A stretch of 64,000 nt of DNA from the NCBI RefSeq assembly GCF_026626635.1, contig NZ_JAPNKA010000001.1:1240001-1304000 (forward strand), in the 5' to 3' direction. The notes beneath the pieces are model-generated. The model saw nothing but the letters and a program-made list of their open reading frames with translations. It made no database searches and was not told the origin of the DNA. The position numbers and the translations under genes were made by a program. The stretch comes from Archangium lansingense. Lineage in GTDB: Bacteria; Myxococcota; Myxococcia; Myxococcales; Myxococcaceae. Position 1 is the first letter of the stretch, and each line of letters starts with the position of its first letter. This document shows positions 9,695-18,590 of the stretch, one piece after another.

Positions 9695-10894
9695 ATGTTC
9701 CTGCCCTTCCTCTATGAATTGCGGCGGCGCGGTGTGCCGGTGGGCGCGCAGGAGGCGATCGCGCTCGCGGGAGCGCTGAAGGCGGGGCTGCACGACAGCT
9801 CGCTGGACGGCTTCTACCACGTGGCGCGCGCGCTGCTGGTGCACGCGGAGACGCACCTGGATGCCTTTGACCAGGCCTTCCTGGCGCACTTCAAGGGCAT
9901 GGAGGGCGCGGGGCAGCAGCTCACGGACGAGCTGCTGGAGTGGTTGAAGGAGGCGCGCGAGCGGCGCGACCTCACCCCGGAGGAGCGGGCGCTGCTGGAG
10001 CAGTTCAACACGGAGGAGCTGGAGAAGCTCTTCCAGCAGCGGTTGGACGAGCAGCGCGAGCGGCACGACGGCGGGACGCGGTGGATTGGGACGGGGGGCG
10101 CGTCACCCTTCGGGAACTCGGGGATGCCGCGCGAGGGCTTCCGGGTGGGCGGTGAGGGCGGCGGTGGCCGCATGGCGGTGAAGCTCGCGGGAGCGCGCAA
10201 GTACCAGGGGTACCGGGGCGACGTGGTGCTGGACACGCGGCAGATGGCGGTGGCGCTGCGCAAGCTGCGGGCCTTCGTGCGCGAGGGCGTCCCGGACGAG
10301 CTGGACGTGGATGGCACCATCGCGGCCACGGCGAAGAACGCGGGCGAGCTGGAGGTGGTGACGCGCCCGGAGCGCCGGCCGAACACGCGTGTGGTGCTGA
10401 TAATGGACGTGGGCGGGTCCATGGACCCATACGCGCACCTGGTGAGCCGGCTCTTCTCGGTGGCGAAGCAGGCCACGCACTTCAAGGAGCTGCGCACGTA
10501 CTACTTCCACAACTGCGTCTACGGGCGCGTGTTCGACTCGCCGTACCTGGTGGGCGGCATCAGCGTGCCGGACTTGCTGGGGCAGGTGGGGCGGCACCAC
10601 AAGCTGGTGGTGGTGGGCGACGCGTTGATGGCGCCGTACGAGCTGTCGATGCGGACGAACTCGGAGGGCCGCTACGACCCTGTGGATGGGAAGGAAGGGC
10701 TGGTGTGGCTGATGGAGCTGGCGCGGCACTTCGAGCGCAGCGCCTGGCTCAACCCGGAGCCTCCGCAGACGTGGCGGGGCAACACCATCCAGGCGGTGAA
10801 GAACGTCTTCGACATGTTCCCTCTGACGCTGGAGGGCCTGGGAGACGCGGTGGCGCACCTGACGAAGGGACGCACCGTACGAGGCCGCCGGTAG
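9695..10894 (+). CDS. VWA-domain (CoxE-like) protein, MoxR partner
   Basis: 399 residues. The N-terminal half is helical (FLPFLYELRRRGVPVGAQEA, and a charged coiled stretch near residues 85-125), followed by a Gly-rich linker (about 125-165) and a C-terminal von Willebrand A domain. The MIDAS motif DxGxS is present as VLIMDVGGSMDPY near residue 233, so metal-dependent ligand binding is expected. The layout matches CoxE-like VWA proteins that work with MoxR ATPases in chaperone-type metal or cofactor insertion. The target of this pair is not encoded nearby. It is 13 bases behind the MoxR gene with GGAG upstream of its ATG. Confidence 0.9.
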   Translation: MFLPFLYELRRRGVPVGAQEAIALAGALKAGLHDSSLDGFYHVARALLVHAETHLDAFDQAFLAHFKGMEGAGQQLTDELLEWLKEARERRDLTPEERALLEQFNTEELEKLFQQRLDEQRERHDGGTRWIGTGGASPFGNSGMPREGFRVGGEGGGGRMAVKLAGARKYQGYRGDVVLDTRQMAVALRKLRAFVREGVPDELDVDGTIAATAKNAGELEVVTRPERRPNTRVVLIMDVGGSMDPYAHLVSRLFSVAKQATHFKELRTYYFHNCVYGRVFDSPYLVGGISVPDLLGQVGRHHKLVVVGDALMAPYELSMRTNSEGRYDPVDGKEGLVWLMELARHFERSAWLNPEPPQTWRGNTIQAVKNVFDMFPLTLEGLGDAVAHLTKGRTVRGRR

Positions 10895-10965
10895 GAGGGC
10901 TCTCTTAAGTCGTGAGATTTTCGGAGTAACGTCCGCTCTGCTTTCAGTCCAACAGGGGAGCAGAG

Positions 10966-11829
10966 ATGGCGACGACGATTCTGGTGACGGGTGCCACGGG
11001 CACCATCGGTTCTCAGGTGGTGTCCGCGCTCAAGGGGCGCAACGACGTGACGGTGCGCGCGGCCGTCCGCAGCGCGGCCAAGGCCGAGTCCCTCAAGGGC
11101 GCCAACGTGACGCCCGTCGATTTCGAGTACACGAAGCCCGAGCTCATCCAGAAGGCCGTGGCGGGCGTGGAGAAGCTCTTCCTCGTCACGCCCTTCACGC
11201 CGGACCAGGTGGACCTGGGCGCGCGGCTCGTTGACTTCGCCAAGGCCGCGGGCGTGAAGCACATCGTGAAGCTGTCGGCCATGGGCGCGGACTTCGAGCC
11301 TGGCATCCAGCTCGGCCGGTGGCACCGCACCCTGGAGCGCTACATCGCGGGCTCGGGGCTGACGTACACCTTCCTGCGGCCCAACAACTTCATGGAGAAC
11401 TTCATCAACTTCTATCCCCCGGGCAAGGACGGGAACATCTACCTGCCCTGGGGCCAGGGCGCGTGCAGCTTCATCGCGGGCTCGGACATCGCCGCGGTGG
11501 CCGTTGCCGCGCTGACCTCGAGCGCTCACGAGAACAAGGCCTACAACCTCACCGGCCCCGAGGCCTTCACCATCGGCCAGGCCGCCGCCACCATCGGCGA
11601 GGTGTCCGGCAAGAAGGCGAACTACGTGGACGTGCCGGAGGCCGCCGCGCAGAAGGCCATGCTCGACATGGGCATGCCGGCGGGGTTGGTGGACGCGATG
11701 ATGGAGCTGCACGCCATCGACAAGGCGGGCTATGCCGGCGAGGTGACGGACGCGGTGAAGAAGATTACCGGCCGCGCGCCGATGACCTTCGCCTCGTTCG
11801 CCAGGCAGCACGCCGCAGCTTGGAAGTGA
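10966..11829 (+). CDS. NmrA-like NAD(P)-binding oxidoreductase (atypical SDR)
   Basis: 287 residues. The N-terminus has the nucleotide-binding Rossmann motif TILVTGATGTIGSQVV (GxxGxxG), followed by VRAAVRS, which may contact the NADP phosphate. Later elements (VEKLFLVTPFTP, GVKHIVKLSAMGAD, TFLRPNNFMENF, AYNLTGPEAFTIGQAA) are typical of NmrA/QorB-like atypical short-chain dehydrogenases. The SDR active site Tyr-x-x-x-Lys is not obvious, as expected for this subgroup, so it may act as an NADPH-dependent quinone reductase or a redox sensor. ATG at 10966 with AGGGGAG upstream. It stands in its own transcription unit ahead of the Ohr gene. Confidence 0.85.
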   Translation: MATTILVTGATGTIGSQVVSALKGRNDVTVRAAVRSAAKAESLKGANVTPVDFEYTKPELIQKAVAGVEKLFLVTPFTPDQVDLGARLVDFAKAAGVKHIVKLSAMGADFEPGIQLGRWHRTLERYIAGSGLTYTFLRPNNFMENFINFYPPGKDGNIYLPWGQGACSFIAGSDIAAVAVAALTSSAHENKAYNLTGPEAFTIGQAAATIGEVSGKKANYVDVPEAAAQKAMLDMGMPAGLVDAMMELHAIDKAGYAGEVTDAVKKITGRAPMTFASFARQHAAAWK

Positions 11830-11938
11830 AGCGCCCCTGACAGTGAGGCGCCGGGACTCCTCCGGAAACCATGCGGGCGGGAGGCGAGCGGATTAGAAGG
11901 GCCGCTCACCTCGCAGTCCACTCCAGAGGAGTCTCCCC

Positions 11939-12379
11939 ATGGCCCCTGTCACCATCCAGCCGCTCTACACCGCCACCGCCACCTCGCACGGAGGCCGCAA
12001 CGGCCGCGTCCGCTCGGACAACGGGACGATCGACATGGCGCTCACCATGCCCAAGGCGCTGGGCGGTCCTGAGACGGCGGGTTCCACCAATCCCGAGCAG
12101 CTCTTCGCGGCGGGCTATTCGGCCTGCTTCGAGGGCGCGCTGCGGCTGGTGGCCGGGAAGATGAAGAAGCAGATCAAGGACGCGCACATCACGGCGAAGG
12201 TGACCATCGGGAAGACGGAGGCGGGCGGCTTCGGTCTGGCGGTGGTGCTGCACGGCAAGATCGAGGGCGTCTCGCAGGCCGAGGCGGATGAGCTGATGCA
12301 CGCCGCGCACAAGGTGTGTCCGTACTCGCTGGCCACCCAGGGCAACATCGACGTGAAGCTCTCGGCCGAGGCGGCCTGA
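11939..12379 (+). CDS. ohr: Organic hydroperoxide resistance protein (Ohr)
   Basis: 146 residues of the Ohr/OsmC fold. The two redox cysteines are present in their usual contexts, AAGYSACFEGAL and AHKVCPYSLAT, and the NPEQLFAAGYSACF and GGRNGRVRS signatures favour Ohr over OsmC. It would reduce organic and fatty acid hydroperoxides in the cytoplasm with lipoylated or small thiols. No OhrR-type MarR regulator is next to it, so regulation is not evident. GGAG lies about 10 bases before the ATG at 11939. Confidence 0.92.
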   Translation: MAPVTIQPLYTATATSHGGRNGRVRSDNGTIDMALTMPKALGGPETAGSTNPEQLFAAGYSACFEGALRLVAGKMKKQIKDAHITAKVTIGKTEAGGFGLAVVLHGKIEGVSQAEADELMHAAHKVCPYSLATQGNIDVKLSAEAA

Positions 12380-12432
12380 GCCACTTCGGGCTAGAGCGGG
12401 GAAGGGGGCTCTGCCACCTCGACGATGGATGT

Positions 12433-12467
12433 CCCCTCTCCCGTCGGGAGAGGGTCGGGGTGAGGGT
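12433..12467. repeat. Dispersed palindromic (REP-like) repeat, copy 1
   Basis: CCCCTCTCCC-GTC-GGGAGAGGG followed by TCGGGGTGAGGGT, in the gap between the convergent Ohr and serine-hydrolase genes. The same palindrome plus GGGGTGAGGG tail recurs at 47684, 47739 and 47835 and as a shorter copy at 40573. It may also act as a transcription terminator hairpin. Confidence 0.7.
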
Positions 12468-12545
12468 AGCCGAGCCCGTTCTTCAATCCGTGACACTCAG
12501 AGTGGGCAGGGGGTTGAACCCGTGCCCTGGCCCGGAGGGTTGGGA

Positions 12546-13976
12546 TTACTTCGGCCGCAAGCCCAAGAACGTCAACCGCTCGTCCGGGGCCAGCCCCACG
12601 GAGTAGAGGAAGGTCCTGGTCCCGAACGGCACCTCGTACGTGTAGAGCCGGTCATCGCCCAGGGTGCGCCGCTGGACCAGCACCAGCTTCCCCGCGGGCT
12701 CCAGGGTGCTGAGCATCTCCTGATATGCCTTGGCGCCTTCCGGGAAGAATCCCTTTCGCAGGTACGCGAAGTCGGCCGGCGTGAGCGCCCCGCTCCGCAC
12801 CTTCTCGAGCAGCGCCGCCAGCTTCTCGGTGACCTGGGGCTCCGCGTCCGTGATGGGCTTGGAGATCGGCGAGGCGAGCGCGGGGTTCATCATCGTGGCG
12901 ATGCCGTCCGTGAAGCGGGAGGGCCTCCCGTTGGCGGAGTTGGTCAGCACGATGATGGAGAGGGAGTCTCCGAGGAATCGAGAGTAGTGCGTCGTGAAGC
13001 CCTGCCATGCGCCTCCGTGCTGGTGCGCCGGCTTGCCACCGCGCTCGTCGATCGCCCACCCGAAGCCATACGGATAGGTGGCGCCGCTGGAGAGCTTCAC
13101 GGGCGTCAGGATCTCCTGCCAGCTCGCCGGGGTGAGGATGGCGCGGGCCTGGACCGCGGCATCCCAGGCGATCATGTCCTTCAAGGAGAGGTAGAGCGAG
13201 CCGTCTCCCGTGGTGTTGAGCGAGGGCGAGACCCACTCCTGGTTCTTCACCTCACCCTTGACCAGGCGGTAGCCGGCCGCGCGGTGGGGAATCACATCCT
13301 CCTCGTTGATGGTCCGCGCCGTCGTCATGCCCGCGGGCTTGAAGACCTTCTCGCGGAGGATGTCGCCATAGAAGGTGCCGGCAACACGGTTCACGATGAT
13401 TCCCAGCAGGACATAGCCGCTGTTGCTGTAGCTCCAGCGAGAGCCGGGGGGGAACTCGAGGGGCAGCGCGTAGCAGAAGCGCGCGAGCTCCTCATCGGTG
13501 TAGTCCTTGCGGTAGTCGAGCGTGCCCTCGAGATCGGGCATGCCAGAGGTGTGCGTCAGCAGGTGGCGCACGGTGATGCCACTCCACGTAGCGGGGGCCT
13601 CGGGAAAGAACTTCGTCAGGGGATCGGACAGCGAGAGCTTGCCCGCCTCCACCTGCAGCATCACCGCCATGGCGGTGAACTGCTTTCCCACGGACCCGGA
13701 CTGGAAGATGGTCTCGGGGCGCACCGGGACTTGATGCTCGAGGTTGGCGAAGCCGTATCCCTTGGCCAGCACGACCTTTCCCTGCCGCACGATGCCGATG
13801 GCGACACCGGGCACCTTCTGGCGCTCCATCTCCTCACGCACGAAGGTGTCGACCCGTTTCTGGATCGAGCCTTGTGCGGCGGCAGTGGGAACGGCGGCGA
13901 GCCCCAGCAACAGGAGGACAGCGGAGATCGCTAGAGGGCGGGATGAGGGGCGCAGGTGGGGACTCCTGGTTGGCAT
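12546..13976 (-). CDS. Exported serine hydrolase, class C beta-lactamase family
   Basis: 476 residues with a signal peptide (hydrophobic LAISAVLLLLGLAAVP, then TAAAQG). The beta-lactamase/PBP-like domain carries the SxxK nucleophile motif as SVGK (QSGSVGKQFTAMAV, near residue 95) and a YxN-type motif as YSNSGY (near residue 180); HQHGGAWQGF near residue 325 occupies the third, HxG/KTG position. A C-terminal domain of about 110 residues follows, as in many esterase-type members. It is probably a periplasmic peptidase, esterase or D-aminopeptidase; the substrate is not known. It reads in the same direction as the FMN oxidase upstream but is separated from it by 39 bases on the far side of that gene's stop codon. 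Confidence 0.88.
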   Translation of the reverse strand: MPTRSPHLRPSSRPLAISAVLLLLGLAAVPTAAAQGSIQKRVDTFVREEMERQKVPGVAIGIVRQGKVVLAKGYGFANLEHQVPVRPETIFQSGSVGKQFTAMAVMLQVEAGKLSLSDPLTKFFPEAPATWSGITVRHLLTHTSGMPDLEGTLDYRKDYTDEELARFCYALPLEFPPGSRWSYSNSGYVLLGIIVNRVAGTFYGDILREKVFKPAGMTTARTINEEDVIPHRAAGYRLVKGEVKNQEWVSPSLNTTGDGSLYLSLKDMIAWDAAVQARAILTPASWQEILTPVKLSSGATYPYGFGWAIDERGGKPAHQHGGAWQGFTTHYSRFLGDSLSIIVLTNSANGRPSRFTDGIATMMNPALASPISKPITDAEPQVTEKLAALLEKVRSGALTPADFAYLRKGFFPEGAKAYQEMLSTLEPAGKLVLVQRRTLGDDRLYTYEVPFGTRTFLYSVGLAPDERLTFLGLRPK

Positions 13977-14015
13977 CCCGCGGACACTACCACCCCCGTT
14001 ATTCCAGCCCCGGTC

Positions 14016-15209
14016 TCAGGCCGCCCCGTCGAGAACGCGCAGGGCAGGGGCGCGAGGCTCGGCGGCGGGTTGCGGCTCCATTCGGAGCGCGGACCGGTCG
14101 AGGTCTGCCAGCCGGGGCCGGCCGAGCAGGGCGAGGGTCCGATCGATCTCCTTGGAGAGGATGTCCAGGGTGAGCTCCACGCCGGCCTGTCCGTCCGCGG
14201 CCAGCCCGTAGAGGAAGGGCCGGCCGATCATGCAAGCCCGGGCTCCCAGGGCGATGGCCTTGACCACGTCGGAGCCGCGGCGGATGCCACCGTCCAGGAC
14301 GACCTCGGCGCGGCCCTGCACCGCATCGACGACCTCGGGCAGGACGTCGGTGCCCGCCGGGAGGAAGTCGAGCTGCCGGCCACCGTGATTGGACACGATG
14401 ATGGCCTGCACGCCGTGCTCCACCGCCAGCCGGGCGTCCTCGGCGCAGGTGATGCCCTTGAGGACCAGCGGCCCCGACCAGATGGAGCGCAGCCACTCGA
14501 TGTCCTTCCAGGAGACGGAAGGATCGAACTGCTTGTTGGTGAAGCCCGCGACGGAGACGGCGTCCTTCTTGGCCAAGTCACCGGTCTCGATGAAGTTGCC
14601 GAAGGTGGCGCGGGGACTGGATGACATCCGCAGCACCCAGCCGAGGTGCCGGAAGACATCCAAGAGGTTGGTGAAGGTGACGCGAGGCGGGAGGGTGAAG
14701 CCATTGCGCCGGTCCCGCTCCCGGTTGCCCATCTCCTGGACGTCCACCGTGAGGCAGAGCGCGCGGTAGCCGGCCGCTCGGGCCCGCTCGACCAGCGAGC
14801 GCGTGACGCCCCGGTCCTTCCAGACGTAGAGCTGGAACCACAGGGGAGAGGGCGCCGCGGCGGCCACCTCCTCGATGGTGCAGATGGACATGGTGCTCAG
14901 CGTGAAGAGGCTGCCCCGGTTGGCCGCGGCCTTCGCGGCGAGCACCTCGCCCCAGGGTGCCACCAGCCCCGCGAGTCCGGTCGGCCCCAGGATGATGGGC
15001 GTGGACAGCTTCTCGCCCAGCAGCGTGGTCGACTGGTCCCTCGCGCTGACGTCTACCAGCGTGCGCGCGCGGAAGAGGTAGCGCTCGAAGCCGCGCCGGT
15101 TGGCGTTCACGGTGTACTCGTCCTCAGCGCCTCCCTCTACGTAGTCGAAGATGGTTCGGGGAAGCCGGCGGCGAGCTCGCTGTCGAAGGTCTTCGAGATT
15201 GATGATCAT
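14016..15209 (-). CDS. FMN-dependent alpha-hydroxy acid dehydrogenase/oxidase (lactate type)
   Basis: 397 residues of the FMN-linked (S)-2-hydroxy-acid dehydrogenase family. Landmarks: NLEDLRQRARRRLPRTIFDYVEGGAEDE at the start, PTGLAGLVAPWGE, the region around LWFQLYVWKDR that lines the FMN site, VLKGITCAEDA with the conserved Lys, and SNHGGRQLD carrying the catalytic His (about residue 270), then DGGIRRGSDVVKAIALGA for phosphate binding. It should oxidise L-lactate, mandelate, glycolate or a related acid; the exact substrate cannot be told. The ATG at 15209 overlaps the TGA of the upstream frameshifted small gene (ATGA), suggesting that the two were once translationally coupled. Confidence 0.88.
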   Translation of the reverse strand: MIINLEDLRQRARRRLPRTIFDYVEGGAEDEYTVNANRRGFERYLFRARTLVDVSARDQSTTLLGEKLSTPIILGPTGLAGLVAPWGEVLAAKAAANRGSLFTLSTMSICTIEEVAAAAPSPLWFQLYVWKDRGVTRSLVERARAAGYRALCLTVDVQEMGNRERDRRNGFTLPPRVTFTNLLDVFRHLGWVLRMSSSPRATFGNFIETGDLAKKDAVSVAGFTNKQFDPSVSWKDIEWLRSIWSGPLVLKGITCAEDARLAVEHGVQAIIVSNHGGRQLDFLPAGTDVLPEVVDAVQGRAEVVLDGGIRRGSDVVKAIALGARACMIGRPFLYGLAADGQAGVELTLDILSKEIDRTLALLGRPRLADLDRSALRMEPQPAAEPRAPALRVLDGAA

Positions 15210-15605
15210 GTTGGGGGCTTCCGTGGACGCGACGCCAGCAGGATACCAGCGAAAGCCGGTGAGTCGGCAAATCTAGGGGGACGGAGGGCAGGCGGGCAGG
15301 CGGGTTGATCGAAGGCCTTGGCCTTGAGCGCGAAGGCCGTTGCCGGTGCCCATGCCCATTCACACTGGATGCCGGGCAGTGTCGGGTGCAGGTAGGGCTC
15401 AATGGGGCTCGAGGTGTCCAGAACCTCGAGCTCAGTGTCTTTGCCCGCTGCTCCCTTGATGACGCGCCGCTGTCGCCGGTGGCGTTGCCCCCAAGAGGGC
15501 CAAGAAGGACTCCTGCTCGTCCACCTCGAGCTCGAGGACCTGCGAGGACAGATCGACCTCGACGTCCAGGCCGTGATGCTTCGAGGTGAACAAGTAGCCA
15601 GACAT
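15206..15605 (-). pseudogene. Frameshifted small gene of unknown function
   Basis: From the ATG at 15605 the minus strand reads MSGYLFTSKHHGLDVEVDLS.. for 57 residues to a TGA at 15432. Removing one base from the five-G run at 15488-15492 joins this to a second frame (..LLGQRHRRQRRRVIKGAAG.., DTSSPIEPYLHPTLPGIQCE) that stays open to a TGA at 15206, giving a coherent 132-residue protein. That TGA overlaps the ATG of the FMN oxidase gene. Both halves have protein-like composition, so I read it as one gene broken by a homopolymer slip, or a sequencing error. It follows the lipoprotein gene at 15615 by 9 bases. No domain recognised. Confidence 0.55.
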
Positions 15606-15614
15606 GGGGCGGGT

Positions 15615-16022
15615 CTAGTTCACGTGCGCCACGCTGAAGGAGTTGGACACGACCGCCTCTCGCTCATCATCCCATTCCACACTGATGACGTAGCGATACG
15701 TTCCCTCCGGGAGGCTCGCATCGAGGGGTTGGAGCTCCTCGGAGCTTTTGCCGGGCAGCAGACGGTCCTGGTACGCCGCGCAGACCGTGCCGTCGGGGCG
15801 CGGAACCTCCGTCCAGGTCTCTTCCGCCTGACGCTGCAGCGTGGCGAAGCAGAGATTGTAACCGAGTGACTGGAGCGACACGTTCTGGAGCTGAAGCTTC
15901 AGCTCGGAGCCGGGTGCGTAGTGTTCCTGGTCTGTCCTCAGGACCGCCTGCCCCTCCAGGGGCGCACCACAGGCCGACAGCCAGAGCACCGCACCGCCAA
16001 GAAGCATGTTCCAACGAGACAT
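15615..16022 (-). CDS. Small lipoprotein with Ig-like fold
   Basis: 135 residues. The signal MSRWNMLLGGAVLWLSAC gives lipobox LSAC, so the mature protein starts CGAPLEG. The body (LRTDQEHYAPGSELKLQLQN, VSLQSLGYNLCFATLQ, LPEGTYRYVISVEWDD) looks like a single beta-sandwich domain, as in small bacterial Ig-like lipoproteins whose first strands carry a YxPG-x-x-[VL]-x-L-x-L pattern. Two Cys remain in the mature domain and could form a disulphide. Its stop is 9 bases before the ATG of the frameshifted small gene. Confidence 0.75.
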   Translation of the reverse strand: MSRWNMLLGGAVLWLSACGAPLEGQAVLRTDQEHYAPGSELKLQLQNVSLQSLGYNLCFATLQRQAEETWTEVPRPDGTVCAAYQDRLLPGKSSEELQPLDASLPEGTYRYVISVEWDDEREAVVSNSFSVAHVN

Positions 16023-16147
16023 ATTGCCTACTCCCCATCGCTGCCCGCCGGCCCGAGCCTCGTGGCCAGGATGATACGGAGAACGCAGGGGGAGAGCCAG
16101 CAGGAGTGAGGGCCGGAGAGCGCAAGTGTCTCCTCGACTCGGTTATC

Positions 16148-16498
16148 TCAACCGAAGCTGGCCACCTCGGTGAGCACGGCGCGTGAGGGTCGCGTCACGT
16201 AGCCGAAGTGTTTGTCCGACTCGGCGCGCAGGTGCTTCGCGGCGTCACTGGCCACGTAGCGCTCCACGGCCTCCAGGCCCGTCAGCTCGTAGTGGCACAC
16301 GTAGCGCCCCCAGCCGTCCGGGGCGTTGTTGGTGTCCTTCCACTTACGGCAGCGCAGGAAGCCGGGCTGGCGCAGCACCTCGGGGACGTGGACCTCCTCG
16401 TGCCAGCGGTTCCACGCCTGCTCGGACCCGGGCGCGACCTCGATGGTGACGACGTAGAGGGCCGGCTTCAGGGGCGCGGAGGATGGGCGCATTTGCAT
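16148..16498 (-). CDS. DUF4286-like protein
   Basis: 116 residues with a ferredoxin-like pattern typical of DUF4286: LYVVTIEVAPGSEQAWNRWH, EVHVPEVLRQPGFLRCRKW, then YVCHYELTGLEAVERYVAS and a C-terminal TRPSRAVLTEV. The conserved EExHxPEVL segment is kept. Such dimeric alpha-beta barrel proteins are cytoplasmic and of unknown function. ATG at 16498 (MQMR), with ATG at 16492 as an alternative; there is no strong ribosome binding site. Confidence 0.75.
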   Translation of the reverse strand: MQMRPSSAPLKPALYVVTIEVAPGSEQAWNRWHEEVHVPEVLRQPGFLRCRKWKDTNNAPDGWGRYVCHYELTGLEAVERYVASDAAKHLRAESDKHFGYVTRPSRAVLTEVASFG

Positions 16499-16555
16499 AT
16501 GAGACTTGATACACCGAGGGGGTTTTCACTCCCATATTTCGTCGGAGCCGCGCGC

Positions 16556-16904
16556 ATGTCCCCGTCCCTGCCCATCCGCCGCGTCGTCCTCTCGAGCTGA
16601 CGAGGAGACGCGGTTGACCGGAGAGCGGGAGCAGCTCTTCAAAGACCAGGAGCGCATCCGGGCCAACGTCGATTCGCTCAAGAGCGGGGTTTCCCAGCGG
16701 GAGCTGGCCGAGCGCTTCGTGACGAAGCTCAACGAGCAGGAGGATCGGTTGGAGACAATTGCCCGGGAGCTGGAGCGAGTGGTGCGCGAGCAGAAGGCCG
16801 CGCAGAAGGAGGTACTCGACAGGGTCCAGGCGCTGTCCTTCACCGCGGATTTGGGCACGCCGCCGGCCGACAAGGGGCAGGGGCGCGACGGGAGCAAGGG
16901 GTAG
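16556..16904 (+). pseudogene. Remnant of a DUF4139-type gene with internal deletion
   Basis: From the ATG at 16556 the frame reads MSPSLPIRRVVLSS and stops at 16598-16600; LPIRRVVL resembles the extreme N-terminus of DUF4139-family proteins. Immediately after, in another frame, comes ADEETRLTGEREQLFKDQER and then IRANVDSL, LAERFVTKLNEQEDRLETIA and a charged coiled coil ending at 16904, which resembles the C-terminal segment of the same family (DQERIRANL..., KLNEQEDRIE). The central several hundred residues are missing, so this looks like a gene collapsed by deletion. Alternatively the 3' part could be expressed from the TTG at 16614 (GAGGAG upstream) as a 96-residue coiled-coil protein. Confidence 0.5.
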
Positions 16905-16961
16905 TCCGCTCCGGGTCCATGGAGCGCATCCTCGCCACCGGGCGGTGTAGATTCGCGGGCC

Positions 16962-18584
16962 ATGCGTGACGGTCTGTTGGATGATGAGAGTACGGTCTCC
17001 CTGCCGAAGAAGCGGGGGGCCGGAGAACGGGCGCCTCGCCTCGTGCCGGCGCTGACCCTCATCTCCCACCCCGTCACCCAGCGGGTGGGCGAGCGGCTCC
17101 TGCTGGAGGAACTGCTCGCTGGCAGGGAGGTGCCGCTGTCGCGCAAGGCCCCTGAGTTCCTCCGGGCCGGCGAGTCCCAGGGCACGCCGCTCGCGGACCC
17201 CTGTGTGAGCCGCAAGCCCATCGTCTTCGCACCTGGGGAAGGGGGCCGGGTTCGGCTGCGCGTCGAGGAGGGCGGCACGCAGGTGGTGGCGGGCGAGCCC
17301 ATTGTCGGAGGCCGGGAGTTCGGTCCCGAGGAGCTGGCCTCGGGCATTCCGCTGGAGCTTGCCGAGCGCGTGGTGTTGCTGCTTCACCTGGTGGAGCCCG
17401 AGACGGATGGTCCCCAGGACTCGCTGGGCATGGTGGGGCAGAGCCCGAGCATCCGCCGCGTGCGCATGCACATCCAGAAGGTCGCCGAGCTACAGGAGCC
17501 CGTGCTCATCCGCGGTGAGACGGGGACGGGCAAGGAGCTGGTGGCCCAGGCCATCCACCAGCACAGCACGCGCCGCGACGAGCGTTTCGTCAGCGTCAAC
17601 CTGGGCGCCATCCCCAAGGAGCTGGCCACCGCTGAGCTCTTCGGCGTGAAGAAGGATGCCTTCACCGGCGCCACGCGCGACCGCGAGGGCTTCTTCCGCG
17701 CCGCCCAGGGCGGCACCCTGTTCCTCGACGAGGTGGGCGAGGCCTCTCCCGAGGTGCAGGTGATGCTGCTGCGCGTGCTGGAGTCGCGGGAGATGTACCC
17801 CGTGGGCGGGCACACCCCCATCCCCACCAACGTGCGCCTCGTTGCCGCGACGGATGCCAACCTCGAGGAGCAGATCCGCGACGGGCGCTTCAAGGCGCCG
17901 CTGATGCACCGGCTGGCCGGCTATGAAATCCGTCTGCCGCCCCTGCGCGAGCGCCGCGAGGACATCGGCCTGCTCTTCTTCCACTTCGCCCGGGAGGCCC
18001 TCGAGGCGCTCGGAGAGGCGTGGCGCCTGGAGCCCGAGGACCCCCAGGCCGAGCCGTGGTTGCCCGCGGCGCTCGCGGCCCGCCTCGTCCGCTACTCCTG
18101 GCCCGGCAACATCCGCCAGCTGCGCAACCTCACGCGCCAGCTCGTCATCGCCAACCGGGGCCAGCCGCAGCTCCGCGTGGATCCTCAGCTCGAGAAGGAG
18201 CTGGGCTCAGGTGCGACCCCCTCTGGACGTCCCCTGCGCGTCGCGGAATCGCTGGAGCCGAGGGCCGTTGCGCCCGACTCGGAGCCGAGGGCCACGCCCC
18301 GTCGCAAGCCCTCGGACATCACCGAGCAGGAGCTGCTCACGGTGCTGCGCGCACAGGCCTGGGACCTCAAGCGCGCGGCCGACCACCTCGGGATTCCTCG
18401 GCCCTCCATCTACGATCTCATCGACAAGAGCCCGAACATCCGGACGGCGGGAGACCTCACCCCGGAGGAGATCTCCCACTGCTACCGCGAGTGCGAGGGC
18501 GACCTGGACGCCATGGTGCGGCGTCTGGAGGTCTCCAAGCGGGCGCTGCGCCGCCGCATCAACGAGCTGGGACTCGACTCCTAG
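16962..18584 (+). CDS. Sigma-54-dependent enhancer-binding protein with FHA-like N-terminus
   Basis: 540 residues. Residues about 30-145 have the pattern of a degenerate FHA domain ([48 protein letters not shown]). The AAA+ domain follows: Walker A GETGTGKE (about 184), Walker [11 protein letters not shown], sensor residues and the arginine fingers in [20 protein letters not shown], and [17 protein letters not shown]. The sigma-54 contact loop GAFTGA appears as DAFTGA. The C-terminus has two Fis-like stretches in tandem: [20 protein letters not shown] with [12 protein letters not shown], then [20 protein letters not shown] with [12 protein letters not shown]. It should activate sigma-54 RNA polymerase. 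Matching palindromes and a -24/-12 promoter lie directly downstream, and a second set fronts the kinase at 22760. Confidence 0.9.
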   Translation: MRDGLLDDESTVSLPKKRGAGERAPRLVPALTLISHPVTQRVGERLLLEELLAGREVPLSRKAPEFLRAGESQGTPLADPCVSRKPIVFAPGEGGRVRLRVEEGGTQVVAGEPIVGGREFGPEELASGIPLELAERVVLLLHLVEPETDGPQDSLGMVGQSPSIRRVRMHIQKVAELQEPVLIRGETGTGKELVAQAIHQHSTRRDERFVSVNLGAIPKELATAELFGVKKDAFTGATRDREGFFRAAQGGTLFLDEVGEASPEVQVMLLRVLESREMYPVGGHTPIPTNVRLVAATDANLEEQIRDGRFKAPLMHRLAGYEIRLPPLRERREDIGLLFFHFAREALEALGEAWRLEPEDPQAEPWLPAALAARLVRYSWPGNIRQLRNLTRQLVIANRGQPQLRVDPQLEKELGSGATPSGRPLRVAESLEPRAVAPDSEPRATPRRKPSDITEQELLTVLRAQAWDLKRAADHLGIPRPSIYDLIDKSPNIRTAGDLTPEEISHCYRECEGDLDAMVRRLEVSKRALRRRINELGLDS

Positions 18585-18590
18585 CTCTGT

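Noticed and set aside
15402..15869. Plus-strand open frame across the lipoprotein and the frameshifted gene
   Set aside because: It is antisense to two better minus-strand readings and has no recognisable content.
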